Below are positions 1 through 12,600 of a DNA stretch of 64,000 nt, in pieces. Under the pieces are notes generated by a model that was given only the letters and a program-made list of their open reading frames with translations, had not been told where the DNA came from and did not search any database. Origin of the DNA: Synchiropus splendidus (lineage: Eukaryota > Chordata > Actinopteri > Syngnathiformes > Callionymidae); NCBI RefSeq assembly GCF_027744825.2, contig NC_071342.1, forward strand, positions 10,807,501 to 10,871,500. Reading direction: 5' to 3'. The first letter of the stretch is position 1, and each line of letters opens with the position of its first letter. A program made the position numbers and the translations under genes.

Positions 1-2430
1 ATCCCACTCTCCCATATCACCATCTGGATCCGAAACTCTTTTGAAGGATGTTGTGCAAGCGAGTTATGGAAGGCTACTGCCACCTGCTGCTCATGTGTGC
101 TCATTGTCATCATCATTTAGCTAACCCTAACCTTAATGACAACTCAAATACCAAAGGCTGGCATCCACATCGATATAATAAATATACAACATTAGCAATG
201 ACTGTCTGGGTGGAGGTCTGCACTCTCTGAAACACAGACTACAGTATATGGATATGACATCATGCTCCATCAAAGTGCATAAAACAACTCCCCTTCTTCT
301 CAGATTGTAAAGGCTGAAAGTCAAACTTTAAGATGACATCCGTAAGGCAAACCACAGTCAGGAGAACCGATCACATCAAGTCACAGCGTAAACACAATCC
401 CACACCGTCACTTTGTTCCAGTGGTGATTTCTCATCCTGAAATGCAGATGGGGCTGTAAAAGAAACACCTGGAGCTGGATATTTGTTTGCCTTCAGAAGC
501 AAACTGACCTCAGTTGCCTTGTTAGCAGGAAGGCTTTCACCTCTGACCTGTGCTGCTTAGTCAAGACAGGGAGGGCCATTTAAAGGCTGTGAGGCCCACT
601 GGCGGGGGAGTGGAGGGGTGTCATGGTTAATAAGCCAACATCTGGAAGAGTTATGACCATTAGTGGAAGGCTTTGAGACCTTGACAAAATACCCGCATGA
701 AAGGGGACATTTTGTGTGTGAAACACTTTCAAGTGAGGAGCGCAGGGACAGAAACCTGGCTGTGAGCGGCTCAGGAAATGATCTCAAGAGTAAATGAAGC
801 ATTTTAGGAATGTATGGTCCATGACTGGTAATTGAGTCAGCTTTTCAGAATCAAACGTGGGTTTTACAAATCAAACAACACCTGCGGGGTGTTTATTTGA
901 GCCAGAGGCTCTTCACGTTCATGTTCAAAGTGGGGAGTAAATTGGTGGCGCGACACCGGACTCCTCATTACACCACCTCCGGAATCCATATATAAATGTT
1001 TCAGCCGGGGATCACCGTCCGCCTGCTTGGGAAACAATGCGGAGACTGAATAATGCAGAGGGAGCGAAGACTCATTATGGAGCTTCTGGTTTCCACCCTG
1101 TTAGAGCGGACGCCTGCCTGGTGAGAGGTTCTTCTTATAGGGGCAGACAAGGTTGGAACTCGCCGACATAAACAGCGAGACAGGATTAAAATGAGGCATC
1201 GATACCTACAGTACGTGGGCAGATGACAGTGGATCCATTCCTCTGACTCAAGTGTCGGGAATATGAAAATATTTTTTACAAAGAACAACTGACCTTTATG
1301 TGGAGCTTTTCATGAGTCAAAAGTGGGTTCACACCTAACTTCATGACAGCAGACTGGGTCACACTGTGGGCCACACTGGGCCAGTGTATCTCCTAAACAG
1401 ACTGTTTTTGTGTGGTAAATATATTTGTCACTATTAGGGATGGTTTGATACCATTTTTTCCAGAGCCTTCTGTATGTGCTCTGCCTTCATTTCGTCTGTA
1501 TTTCTGCACATTTCCACAAAGCTGATGGACGGAAGAGAGCAGTACCAGAAACTCTGGGGGGCAGTGTTTCTGTTGCCACCCGATCTAATCTAATGAGACG
1601 CGAAGAAGACATAACAGTGTTGGAAATTCTCCGTCCTCCTGTTAGGGAGGCGAAAAGCTACATTATCAATACTTCTTCCACAGTCGCCGTGTTGGTTTTG
1701 GAGTTTGGTGTTCTCATAAACGATTTGCTCTGGGCTGCGCCCCTTGGTGGATATATTGGTGAACAGCAACGACAATATAAAGAACGCACTGAAGCATGTG
1801 ATCAGCAACAGTAGTATGAAAAGGACAGGTACATTTTGGTACCTAAGGGAGCATTAGTGGGCCTGAATACTGACACCAAACAACACACAACCCAGAACGG
1901 CTTTGGCTTTAGAAAACGTAGAGCTTTTACTGCATAAATAAAGTGCAACATGACAAAAACTAAATAAAACAAAATACTTGGCTATACACCACGTTGGTCA
2001 CTGATCATCATCTGATACCGATTCAAACATTTTGTCCTGGATCGGACCTGATACCATCCCGAGTCACAATCCCGGAGGCTTGTGTGAGAATACAAACACA
2101 CTCTGTAAAGTCGAAGAGATCCATTGAGAGTCCAGCTGTATGAATGAAAAACAACCTGCAGTTATTCGTGAGTTTAAGACAGAGGTCATCCTCAGTTCCA
2201 GAGAGGCCCACTCCCACTGGGATCATCGTCCTAGCTCACCAGTAAACTCATCACGATGCCTCCACCCTGCTGTCTCTGCCGTGGAGGAAGTGGTTAGGCC
2301 GCGGAAGAATCCAACTTCACGCAGACATGACGAACGAGGCAGCAGCGTGACGCACGTGCTTCGCCGTCTCGTCATGCTCTTTCAATTACGCAGCGAAGAG
2401 CTCAGCGCAAATGCCATGAATTAGCTGTAA

Positions 2431-2625
2431 ATTTGTCCCGACCTTCTTCTGACCTGGAGAACAATCTATGGCTGTTTGGAATTCAGTGCGGCCGATGACT
2501 TTCTGGATCCAGACATTGCCAAGGTCCTGAGGATCAAGCCCAATCCAGGACACTCGCAGTGCTCCTCACTGGCCGTGAAATCGCCGGCCATGAATTCTGG
2601 CGGCAAGCAGCCCGTAGCACCGTGA
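2431..2625 (+). other. Unassigned 65-codon open stretch with protein-like composition
   Basis: Between a TAA at 2428-2430 and a TGA at 2623-2625 the plus strand stays open and reads like a protein tail, with segments such as SAADDFLDPDIAK and VLRIKPNPGHSQ. The local base composition is more GC-rich than its surroundings. I do not recognise the family. It could be the last exon of an unknown gene, a decayed transposon-encoded segment or chance. There is no in-frame ATG near its start, so it would need an upstream exon. Confidence 0.2.
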
Positions 2626-3066
2626 TTGACTGTCGACTGCTACTGAGCCAGAAGGTCGTAAAACATCCAGCAGACCCCACAAAGCCCATTTTCATACAAA
2701 TAGCTGTAAGTTAAAAGACTTGTTAGGGCGGCACAAGGACACACAAGGTTCTCATGGAAACATGAGTCAGCGTTTTAAATGACGAACAACACTGGCTTTC
2801 CCTTTCAAAAACAAACAATGGAGGAACAGCGAGAAGATCAGACAGATGTCCCCATGGGGATCTCGGGAACAACTAAATCTTACAGCATGTTCAATGTCTT
2901 GAACATAGTCATGAACATTTTGCTCAGAATTTCACTGGGTTTCAGGTCTGATGACGTTGAGCTCCTCGAAATTCAAGACTCTTGGAGTCAAACTTTGATT
3001 CGACCCAGTTGGATAATCAGATCTGCAGGTAGGTGGAGGATGGGAGGCGCACCGTCAGTCATGAAT

Positions 3067-3185
3067 AGGGCTGGGTATTTCCATCAACCTCACGATACAA
3101 TACGTATCATGATATGATGCATATTGAGATACATGTTTCTCAAGGCGATAAGTATCTCAATATTTCACATTACTTTACGTCAGTG
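3067..3185. repeat. hAT-like DNA-transposon fragment (probable)
   Basis: The start AGGGCTGGGTATTT followed by alternating 'cacgatacaatacgtatcatgat' type sequence resembles the termini of non-autonomous hAT-like elements common in fish genomes. The other end and a target duplication were not located, so the limits are approximate. Confidence 0.35.
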
Positions 3186-5105
3186 CTTCTCAATTATTTC
3201 CCCCCCAACCTCCCGGAAGAAGTAAATGTTGCGTCCCCCAACACTCCGCCGCCTCCGGAAGTAGCATCATTTGTCTATAAAATTATCATAAGTTCACCTC
3301 TGAATAACATTGTACCCTTGTCAACAGTAAGGAAATGAAAAAAGGTAACATAGATCAACTTACAATAAAGAATAACTTTATTAACATTGTTTTTGTCTGT
3401 AACTGAAAAGACTTGTGCATCAATTGGTTGGAATTCAAAAACAAAAATCATGAGTGGATGTGCAATTACACTTTATTCTAGTACGGCAAAACAGTATGTT
3501 CCGAGGTCACACGCGCCTCCCGTTGGACCGTCCCACTATTTGAGAAGGACTGCTTTACAAACAATTCTAAGAAAACAGTCAGACACACACCCAAAATGAA
3601 GTTTTCTCCGACATTTGTCAAAACTGAACTTGCAAAATGTCCTTAGACAGAGTAAAAGATTTGCGCCAGCGTTAACCATCAGATGTGGAGGTAAGACTGG
3701 AGGCTGCCTGACAGTGGGGTGTCGTCCTCCCCCCCTCCGTGTCTCTGCACGCCCTCCTGGGTCTCCCACTGTGTGGTCTCTGGCTCCCCTCCACATTCCT
3801 CCCTTTAATTGTTTGTACTTTGCACAACCTGGCGCAGCAGATGAGCAGATATTAAGTCAGCAGGTAGACAACGGTGGGGTCTGCCAGTGGGCACACAGAC
3901 AATAATGCGACAATCCATCCGAGACAGGAGGCTGTCTGTGAAAAAGACAGCCTCGTTTAGCTAAAAACCGTAGCCTCGCAAGCAGCGCTGCATCAGCAGG
4001 AAGCAAAAACATTGTAGGTCATATCACTGACACATGGCACTAAAGTCTACCATATAAAATGCAAACAGTATTGTGACTGTAAACAACCACTGCATGCCAC
4101 AATTCAACACAGATGTCTCCATGTTTCCTTCATATTTTCTTTAGGCTTCAAGGTGGAAGGCAGCTTAAGCACTATATCTTGGCATTGTTTTCCAAACAGG
4201 GCCCCAAAAGAAAACAGAGAACCTTAGAAAACTACATTTCCATGTCTGTATCACCAAACAGCTACTTGGACTGACTGGATTCCCAGTCAATATTGCGTAA
4301 GGTCTTTGTTGCCTTGTAGCCAAGTGCAAATGCTCAAACTCAAGGTCGAGCCACAATAACATCTCTGTTGTAGTTTTCATTTGGCTCATGTTGCGCTGAG
4401 GTTGTACACAACGTGGAAGATTTAACCGTCTTCTCCATTATTTTGGATGCCACATACAGGCCAGGCATGTGGTGAGGTGCACCAATACAACAGTGGGCCT
4501 ATAGATCTGCGCTGGCATTAGCATTGCCATGTCGTCGCAATTGGCCCATCCGAACTCCGAAGTTAGCACTGATTTTGAATGGACGTCTGAAGCAGTAAAA
4601 AGAAGTTGTGTCTCCGATCGGGGTTGGGGATAGCGATGTGTCAGATTTTGTCGTACATCTTTCACGGTCATCCTTAAGGACTACCTTAAGGGGATTCCTA
4701 CACAACTAGCGGTGACAGTGCACTGACTTGGGAGTAATATGTCACGACATTTTGACAAAAAAAAATCTGAAAAATCCCTGCGTACGGAGGTCCCTACAGC
4801 GCCTAAGTCTCCGCTCCTTCCAGTCGGTCCATGGGACCTAAGATCAGAAAAAAATGAATAGAAGTCTATGAGAAAATTAAAGTTATTCTCTGGTCCACTA
4901 TGCCTCATGCCCTGGATCACAGAGAGTGTGTGGTTTCTCATGTAATTTATAATTTATTTGCTAGTGAAAATTATTTGGACTACTAATAAAACGTTGCACG
5001 TATGACATCACAATAGAATCCAACTGCTCCGCCGCTAAGGCAGATGCTAAAGGCACTAAACTATCAAAGCTAGAAGAGAGTAAACAGTGGCTTCTCCCGC
5101 ATGCT

Positions 5106-5138
5106 GGCTCTCACTCGACCAACTATCGAGTGAGAGCC
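5106..5138. repeat. Perfect 13-bp hairpin with 7-nt loop
   Basis: GGCTCTCACTCGA at 5106-5118 is exactly complementary to TCGAGTGAGAGCC at 5126-5138, with the loop CCAACTA between. The flanks (GCATGCT on the left, AGTATGG on the right) are weakly complementary as well, which suggests a decayed longer palindrome, perhaps from a transposon. No function can be assigned. Confidence 0.7.
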
Positions 5139-5946
5139 TGCGACCAGTATGGTAGTTCCCAACTAAAAATCACAGCATTAGAGTGTCTCTTTCAACTTCA
5201 CTGACTGGCTGGATCAGAAAATAACTTATCTCTCCCTTGACTCATATTTTTTGTGAGCTTAGATCCCATGAGGCGGGATTAGACCGGCGCTCCTAATGCT
5301 GCTAAAGCGCCGGGGGGAACCCTGACAATGGTGCGTTCTTTTGACACGTGATGATCTGTTGATCACTCTTGGTCTCTCTTCAACCTATTCCCAGTTTGTT
5401 GTTCACATTCTTTCAACATTCAACATTCAACATTGAAACATTCTTTCAATAAATGTGTAAAAATGCACAGTGTGCTTATTCATGTAGCCAAAGATGCAGC
5501 GGAGGAGTCGACACATTCACAGTGGAGTCAGCAACATTGCGATAACCACTCATCGTTCCTCCACAGAAAACCATTATTAGGTTTGAAACACACAGTTGTC
5601 ATTTTCTGCAGCAGCTGGTGCAGTCTGGCATGAACAGTCCATGAGATCATCCTATAGCAGGATGCTTGCCGTGCGAGGTTTTAAGAGAAAGGTGCCAGAG
5701 CATAGAACAATGAGCAGTAATAACACATTATCCAGCTGCAGTAAACAACGCTGGGAGAAGAGTGGCACAGCAGACTGTGCTGTGGAGCTCAGATAACAGC
5801 TGGATCACACACAGTGATTGTCACAGGCTTCCTATTGATTTATTTTTAAACCAATCAACCACAATCTCAAGCAGTTCATGTCTTTTTTTGCACAGAACAT
5901 TTTGCATAGACTTATTTTTCACCATCTACCTACTTTTATGTTTTTG

Positions 5947-6375
<429 letters not shown>

Positions 6376-6378
<3 letters not shown>

Positions 6379-6443
6379 TTATTTATTTATTTTTTAACAG
6401 TTTACAAGTTAAACTCGGCTGATAGAGTTAAAAGTCAAAACAT
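6376..6443. repeat. Copy 2 of the 68-bp duplicated flank
   Basis: It matches 6212-6279 nearly base for base (one difference in the T/A run near the start is visible). See copy 1. Confidence 0.9.
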
Positions 6444-6598
6444 TTTCTGGTTTTCTTCTCCTTCTTTTTGAATGAATCTCGGCTGTTTCTTTGGTCGAAC
6501 TTTTACAGCAATGACACTTGTCTCAAAGGGTTAAAAACGCCACGACAATGACGAGTTATCCATGAGACATTGGGTTGAACCTGATATCCAGAACTCAC

Positions 6599-6920
6599 CC
6601 ACAGCCTTGATGACAAGTCCCCGGGGAGACCGCAGCGCTCGCCGCATCCACGCTTCCCTCAGCACCTCCAGCTGGTTCGCGTTCCCTTGAATAAAAAGCA
6701 CCAAGTTCTCCATCCATCCCTGGAAGTGCACCTCGGAAACAGCCTTGACCAGTCGTTTATTCCAAAAGCTGCGCGAGTTTTGAGCCTTGAAGTCGGCGAA
6801 TATCTCCTGCCCGGTGGCGAGTTGGACTCCGCCGGCGGGGGGACTCTCCTCGTCCGGGCCGAAGACGATAGCGAGGGAGGCGGCGGAGAGCTGGACGAGG
6901 AGTCGCTGCTGGTGGGACAT
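6599..6920 (-). CDS. stox1: STOX1 (storkhead box 1), first coding exon, partial gene
   Basis: This exon encodes the first 107 residues of a storkhead-box winged-helix protein, a DNA-binding transcription factor family known for placental and neuronal roles in mammals. The ATG at 6918-6920 opens [11 protein letters not shown]. Further on come [36 protein letters not shown] and [11 protein letters not shown], which match human STOX1 exon 1 segment by segment (NARCFWNARL, AFQGWL, LQVLRDAWRRRAL, PPRGFRIRAVG). The exon ends in the codon of the final Gly at a clean donor (G|GTGAGT, GT at 6597-6598), the same place and phase as in human. Remaining exons lie beyond the left edge. The gene lies downstream of ccar1 on the same strand, as in human 10q. 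Confidence 0.88.
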
Positions 6921-7200
6921 GTTGCGATTTTGCGTTTCTTCCCCTTGGTTTTAAAAGCTTAAAGTCATGTTAAATCTGTCTCGGGCTGCCCCCGCTTTGT
7001 TTAAAGACTGTTGCTCTGGTAATCCCAGCCGCTTCGCATTCCTCCAGACGGCGTCTGCTGCGGAGCAACCAGCGCGCCGCAGCGGTGCTTCCTCTCCGGA
7101 GTGACGGAGGTGGTGGGCGTGGTCGCCTGCTGCTGACGGCTGGACTCACAGGTGGACCGCCCACTGCCGGACCCGAGCAGGTGAGCGTCCTCGCACACAG
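6921..7200 (-). promoter_or_regulatory. stox1: CpG-rich 5' region and probable promoter of stox1
   Basis: Immediately upstream of the stox1 ATG the sequence becomes markedly CpG-rich compared with neighbouring DNA, and the CpG density continues into exon 1. This is the usual appearance of a vertebrate CpG-island promoter with 5' UTR. The exact transcription start cannot be read from the sequence. Confidence 0.5.
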
Positions 7201-7493
7201 GTGCCGCGCACTTTCAAAAGCGGGGAAAAGAACAGTCAAAATAAATGTTTCCACTTTTGCATTTGGCATATTTTACATTTTATATTTTTCTTGCTTACAG
7301 AGCAATTTCCTTCCATGACGACATGGAGTCTAGTTTATATTTGAAGCTTTTGTCTGAAATGATGTGATTTATTAAAAATGCTACATATTTACATCCCATC
7401 TTTCAATCCCAGCTACTTGGTGCAAGAGGACACCCTGGAAAGCGTTCCATCCCAGACACTTTTTCTCTTATTAAGAAGTGCAAGGACAATATA

Positions 7494-8165
7494 AGATGTT
7501 CGTTCGAGAAGCGAATTGTTCGAAATCCGAATCGATTTTTCCCATTACAATGAATGGAAAAAGAAAAAATGCGTTCCAAACCTTAGAAGAGGCTTTTGTA
7601 GGAGTGAATGTAGAGTGTGTGCTGCAGGTGCGCTGTTCCTCTATGTGTGTGGCCGCTGCATGTGGGAGGGGTTGCCGAGTGAGTGACGTCTCTCCAGAAG
7701 TGAAGAGGTGCCCGGTGCGTGTCCAGCTCTGAATGTGCGCTTCTGTGCAGTTTGGCTGTGACAAAGTCATAAACCAAGTAACGCTCTGTCCCAGACTCGC
7801 CTCATCCCTGTCCCAGCTCCAGCCCACAACAGGACATCAAACCCTGGAGTGAGCTCCAGCCTCAGAGGTGTGGAGAGCGAGCACCTCCCCTGTGACACTC
7901 TACCACGGTCCAGTGTGGAGACAGGAAAGGTTTTACACCTCAATACGGGACATGTCTGCATACAGAGGCTGCGTTATACACAATAACAAAGCGTGTCATA
8001 GGTCAGCTGTTCGGTTCGCGCACGTTATGTTTTTTCCGGCTTTTTCCAGGTGCGTTCAAGTGCTGGATTTTTGTTCGAAATCCGAAGTAAAAAATTCTAG
8101 AAATTTTGGTTCGAATTCCGAGACGTTCGAATTCCGAGATGTTCGAATACCGAAGCACCACTGTA
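7494..8165. repeat. Candidate non-autonomous DNA transposon with 16-bp iterated motif
   Basis: The motif GTTCGAAATCCGAA occurs at 7518-7531 and again at 8073-8086, and a close variant repeats with 16-bp period at 8109-8124, 8125-8140 and 8141-8156. The right end reads GAAGCACCACTG followed by TA. Read on the minus strand this is CAGTGGTGCTTCGG, similar to termini of pogo/Tigger-like short elements that insert at TA. The left terminus is not clear. No transposase frame is seen in the roughly 0.5 kb core. Boundaries are approximate. Confidence 0.45.
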
Positions 8166-9624
8166 CTTGGTGGTCCCTCAAATTAAAGCCACTTTGTACC
8201 ATCATAGTAGGGCACACTATCAGCACGAGCTCCATGTTCAGTTCACCAGTTTCTGGAGTTACTCTTCCTGAGGTTTCCATTTATATAGACATAGTAAACT
8301 GTAAGCCCTCAGAAGTTGGCCCTCCGCGACCTTGACCCCCTCGTGACAGGATCAACTGGTCTGCTCTGCTTTTAAGTAAGCGGCTGGTCCAGGGAAAGCA
8401 GGTTCTGCCACGGGGTACAGAGCCAGTAAATGTATCCTCGTATGGTACCGGGGAGCCTATTAGCTGCAGCCTTTACTGACACGGTAACAAGCACACCTCA
8501 TATATCACAGCCTTAGAAAGCCTGTGGTGTAGTTTCAGCAGCACTGGGGCCCCTGAGGGGCCGGTGGGTTAGCATTAGAGCCAGTGTGGAACAGGATATT
8601 GCGCTTCCTCTGTACATGAAAAGAATACATCAGCCAGCTTTACAGCCTGAGTTATGTGCTGCGAGCGCAGAGGAGGAAAACTGACTGAAGTCAAAAAGCT
8701 AAACTTTTAAAACCTTTTACGACCGGTGAGTTAGCATCTGACCTAATATGATCCTATGCAGCATGTTCGACTGCGGTCTTATCAAGCATCTCTGTGGATA
8801 AAAACAAACACACGGGAGCCATTTTTGAACCCAAGCAGGAAGTGTTCTGCAAAGCGTGCATTGTTTGGCCGATTCTGTTATCGGCCTCCAGTCCAAAAGA
8901 ATTTGTTTGACTAAAGCATAGACAATGGGACTGGACCCGACTGCCGACCTCTGCATTCACAAATCCCACGGCTCCTTCTTGTGAGTGTTTCGTCTGTCGG
9001 TGGAAGTGATTGTTAAGAAGGTTTTCCATAAAGACACCAAACTCTTGATTTAGCATTAGCACGCATATCTCTGCTCCACTGTGTATTGAAGCAATTGCCC
9101 AAGACATCCTCGATGTGATCAGAATGTATATTTTCTACATGCTAATTTCAGAGAGGCAATCCAGAGCCCAAGTTGGGTCGAAGTAAAACATCTGGTCCTG
9201 CTATTGGAGTCTTGCTCTGAGGTCTTTTTTTCAGACTAAAATGTCCCCCAGAGGTCTTCCTCTTTACCTCCCTGCCAAGAATAAATATGACCCACATCGT
9301 CCCTGTAGCCGAATTCCTGCTCAATGTGTGAGTCCATGCGTGAGGACCCAGCTTTTACAAGTCTCAGTGGAGGAGAGGAAAAGAGGGTGGAATAGCGCGT
9401 CCACGATGATCAACCTAAATCTGATTTTGTGTCATGAGCAGTGTTTTGTGCAGTTCATGGAATCAGATCAGATCAGATTTAAATTTAAAACATTATGTTG
9501 TTAGCTGTTGACCAAATATTTACTGTTGCGTTGCACTATGGGAATTATAATGGCGGGACATTGCTATGGATTTGGGGCGCTGTAGAAGAAAATTCCATTA
9601 GACAATATATTACATGCACTAAAT

Positions 9625-9660
9625 GTGTCAAACGCAAGACCCGGGGGCCAAATTCAGGGC
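9625..9660. repeat. Transposon terminus-like fragment
   Basis: GTGTCAAACGCAAGACCC followed by GGGGGCCAAATTCAGG closely resembles the 'gtgtcaaactcaaggcccg' terminus shared by many vertebrate hAT-type elements. Only this short piece is recognisable. Confidence 0.35.
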
Positions 9661-12600
9661 AACCACATTGCTTCATATAGCCAAATGTATTGTCAAATGT
9701 GCAAAGAAGCCAACTTGCCCCAGTGAAAGCTGGCCGCGAGCACATCTGGAACATGCTTTTGAACTGCTGAAGTTTTTGCATCACAAGAGGATCTCACCAG
9801 ACCTGTTGAGATAGTCATGACAGGCAGAAAGTTGAAGGAACAGTAAAAATACACCCTAAAACAATAACAATGCCGCTGACATTTAATACAAGGTGGATGC
9901 TTTGCCTCTGGATGTCGCTTGCCTGCCTTGACATCATCTTCTGTCTGGAGTCCCTCATGTTGATAAGCATCCTCAGCTCACGTAGCGATGAAGGCATTAC
10001 TCACGGAGGTCCTGGCCCGGTGTGTGTTTCTGCTCAAACCTCATGCTCAGACATCTATAATTACAAAAATGACATGTATATACAAAGCTAATTTTGCCTC
10101 CACATCCACTCGATACAGACACATGCTTCCATTTACACAGCTTTACTCAGCTGAGTCGCGGATGAGTCACTCGTCTTTGGTGTATAGATGAGAGGAGTCT
10201 TGATTAATAACGTCAGTCATTTCCAAATCATGTAAAATTGGTCTGCCTTTCTGGGGCATGTCAGATTTTCCATATTTCCAGGGTCGCTGTGTAACATTAT
10301 TGCCTAAAGATGGCACCGGATCTTTGACACGGCTCAGTATCAGGGATGATAGTGTGGCTCTGACTACTAATGTCCAGTGGGGGTTTGATTCTGAGGGCAC
10401 AAAGAAAGAGCCCACAAAAGAGCACCACACTCACCTTTCATTGCTTGATCTTCCTTCACATTGACAGCAGCATAAATTCTCTGAACCTGCCATGACGCTC
10501 AGTTTAAAGGTCATGGTTTCCCTTGACGGTCGCAGGGAGGGGTTGTTGTTCTTCACCTGAGAGACGCAGTTGGGTATTTCTTGGTATTGGCCCAATACCA
10601 GTGTAATTTTCAAGGAATTTTTAGTACTGGTATCAGGTTTTCCCAAAATAAGGAAAACCCATATTGCGAAATGTGTTGGAAATACTGGTAGAAATCTGTT
10701 TTTTTTTTGGTGTAACTTCAGTCTTTTTCCTTTTTCGGGACTGTTAAAAAGATTATCACCAACTCCAAGTGCTGCTAGAGAAGAGGCAGCAGCTCAAGTC
10801 TTATTCCATGTCCATGGACGGGCTTCACTGACTTATGGACAATGAGTGACGGTAATGCTGTAGAGAGTAAGTCCATTAGACTTGGCTCCTTCTTATTCTC
10901 ATATGAGACCAGACAAGGCTGACCAGGCACGAAGGGTAAGACTCACTTCTGCTAAACCTTAGGGTGGAAATCCCTCTGGTGTTTATAGTTATGTCTGTGG
11001 TGCGCCCCGATAATTCTGTCCATCAAACCAGAAATCTTGCAGGATTGCACGTGATAAAATGAGGTAACACCCAGAAAACACAACATGAAAGGACCATGAC
11101 GGGAAAATCCCAGAAGAACACAAACGCAGCTCTGAGGATGAAAGTAAAGGATAGCAAATAAACTCCTCCCTTTGCTTCCTTCTTTCTCTGGCAGGTCGCT
11201 TCTTGATGGGCTACGTTCCATTCCACCACACAGTTTCACTGACTGCCCCCACCTTTTTCATCATAAATATTGAACATTCCATTTTGGGAGGCAGTTATCG
11301 GGACAAATTCATCCTTAACACTTGACACCGCCACGTTATGTTGAAGGATGAAAGATAAGATCAACAGGTGCTCAGCATCCTTGGCCCCAAAGGGCCAAGC
11401 ATGATGAGTCCTACCTCTGTCAGTCATTCGGTAAGTGAAATTTCTGGCTGCCCTGTTGGACACTAACCCTGCCATTAGCTGCCGTTTGGGCCTCGGACAA
11501 GGTTCCAAAGGGGTGCAGTCAGTTTGCGATAGCAGAGCTGCGCAGCACCGCTCAGCTTTCCACCACTGGCAAACGTAAGGAGGGGAATCGAGAGAATTGA
11601 AAGAGGCCATGTTGACTGAAGAATGGGGAGATGGAGGTGCCTTAGGAAAGGAGCAGAAGGAAACCACTGTGGATCAAAGGATGTGGTAAAAGGAGTGTGA
11701 CTCAGGGGCAGCTGGGGTAGGTTAAGACGGCTGACTTGGAAATCCCTGCTGGGAAATGACCTGAGAAGAGGCAGAATTCTGAGTTGGGTTGGGGTTGTTT
11801 AAAGCACATTGGTGAGTTGTCCACAAACTGGACTGATACTTACTGGAAATGGCACAGTACAGACAGAGGCCCACTGACCTAAAGTAGACAAACAGAAGAG
11901 AACAATCTGCATGTGAGGACAGGGAAGCTTCCAAGTTGTGACAGTAGATTAAAGATGATCCACCCGTTGGAGGTGGGGAAAGAAAATAGTTGTAACCGTA
12001 GCACGAAAATGGTCGCGACGTTGACTCTGGGCTACAATAAACCTCTGAAGAAGAACTTCAAAGGGCTTGACTCTTGGAAAGAGTTGCTGTTGATAGACAT
12101 CCAGAAATCCATCATCAACTTATTGGCTCTTGATGCCTGAGTGAACTTGTCCCAGCATCAGTCCTGGCACTCTGTAATTACAGCTCCACGATTCCTCGTG
12201 GCAGCGGAGATCAAAGGAGCAGCAGACTGGTTTGTATTCCGTCTTTACGGCGTGTATTGACATTCAAGACAGTAATGTCGGCACGCTCCGCTGCTCCACG
12301 GCGCAAATCAGCGCGTGTTTGAAGTGAAAACTCCTGGACCAGTCGCGCCGAGTCGGGAGAGAGCCAGACGAACGGAATGATAGCAGCTCTCCAATAAAAC
12401 ATGATTGCTATAGTGGGGGGTTATAATTCAGCAATGCTGTTTTAATAAGGCTGAGGACGGGAGGGGAGCACTTACAGACCTGGAGGAGGGCTGGTTCGGA
12501 TTTCCATCCCTCCACACAGCCACTTTGACAATGGGAAACGGAGAAAGGACAGACTTTTGGACTCACTTTTATCACTCCAGCCTGTGAGAGACTGCTGAGT

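Noticed and set aside
11236..11667. 143-codon minus-strand open frame
   Set aside because: No recognisable domain, odd composition and no supporting splice sites.
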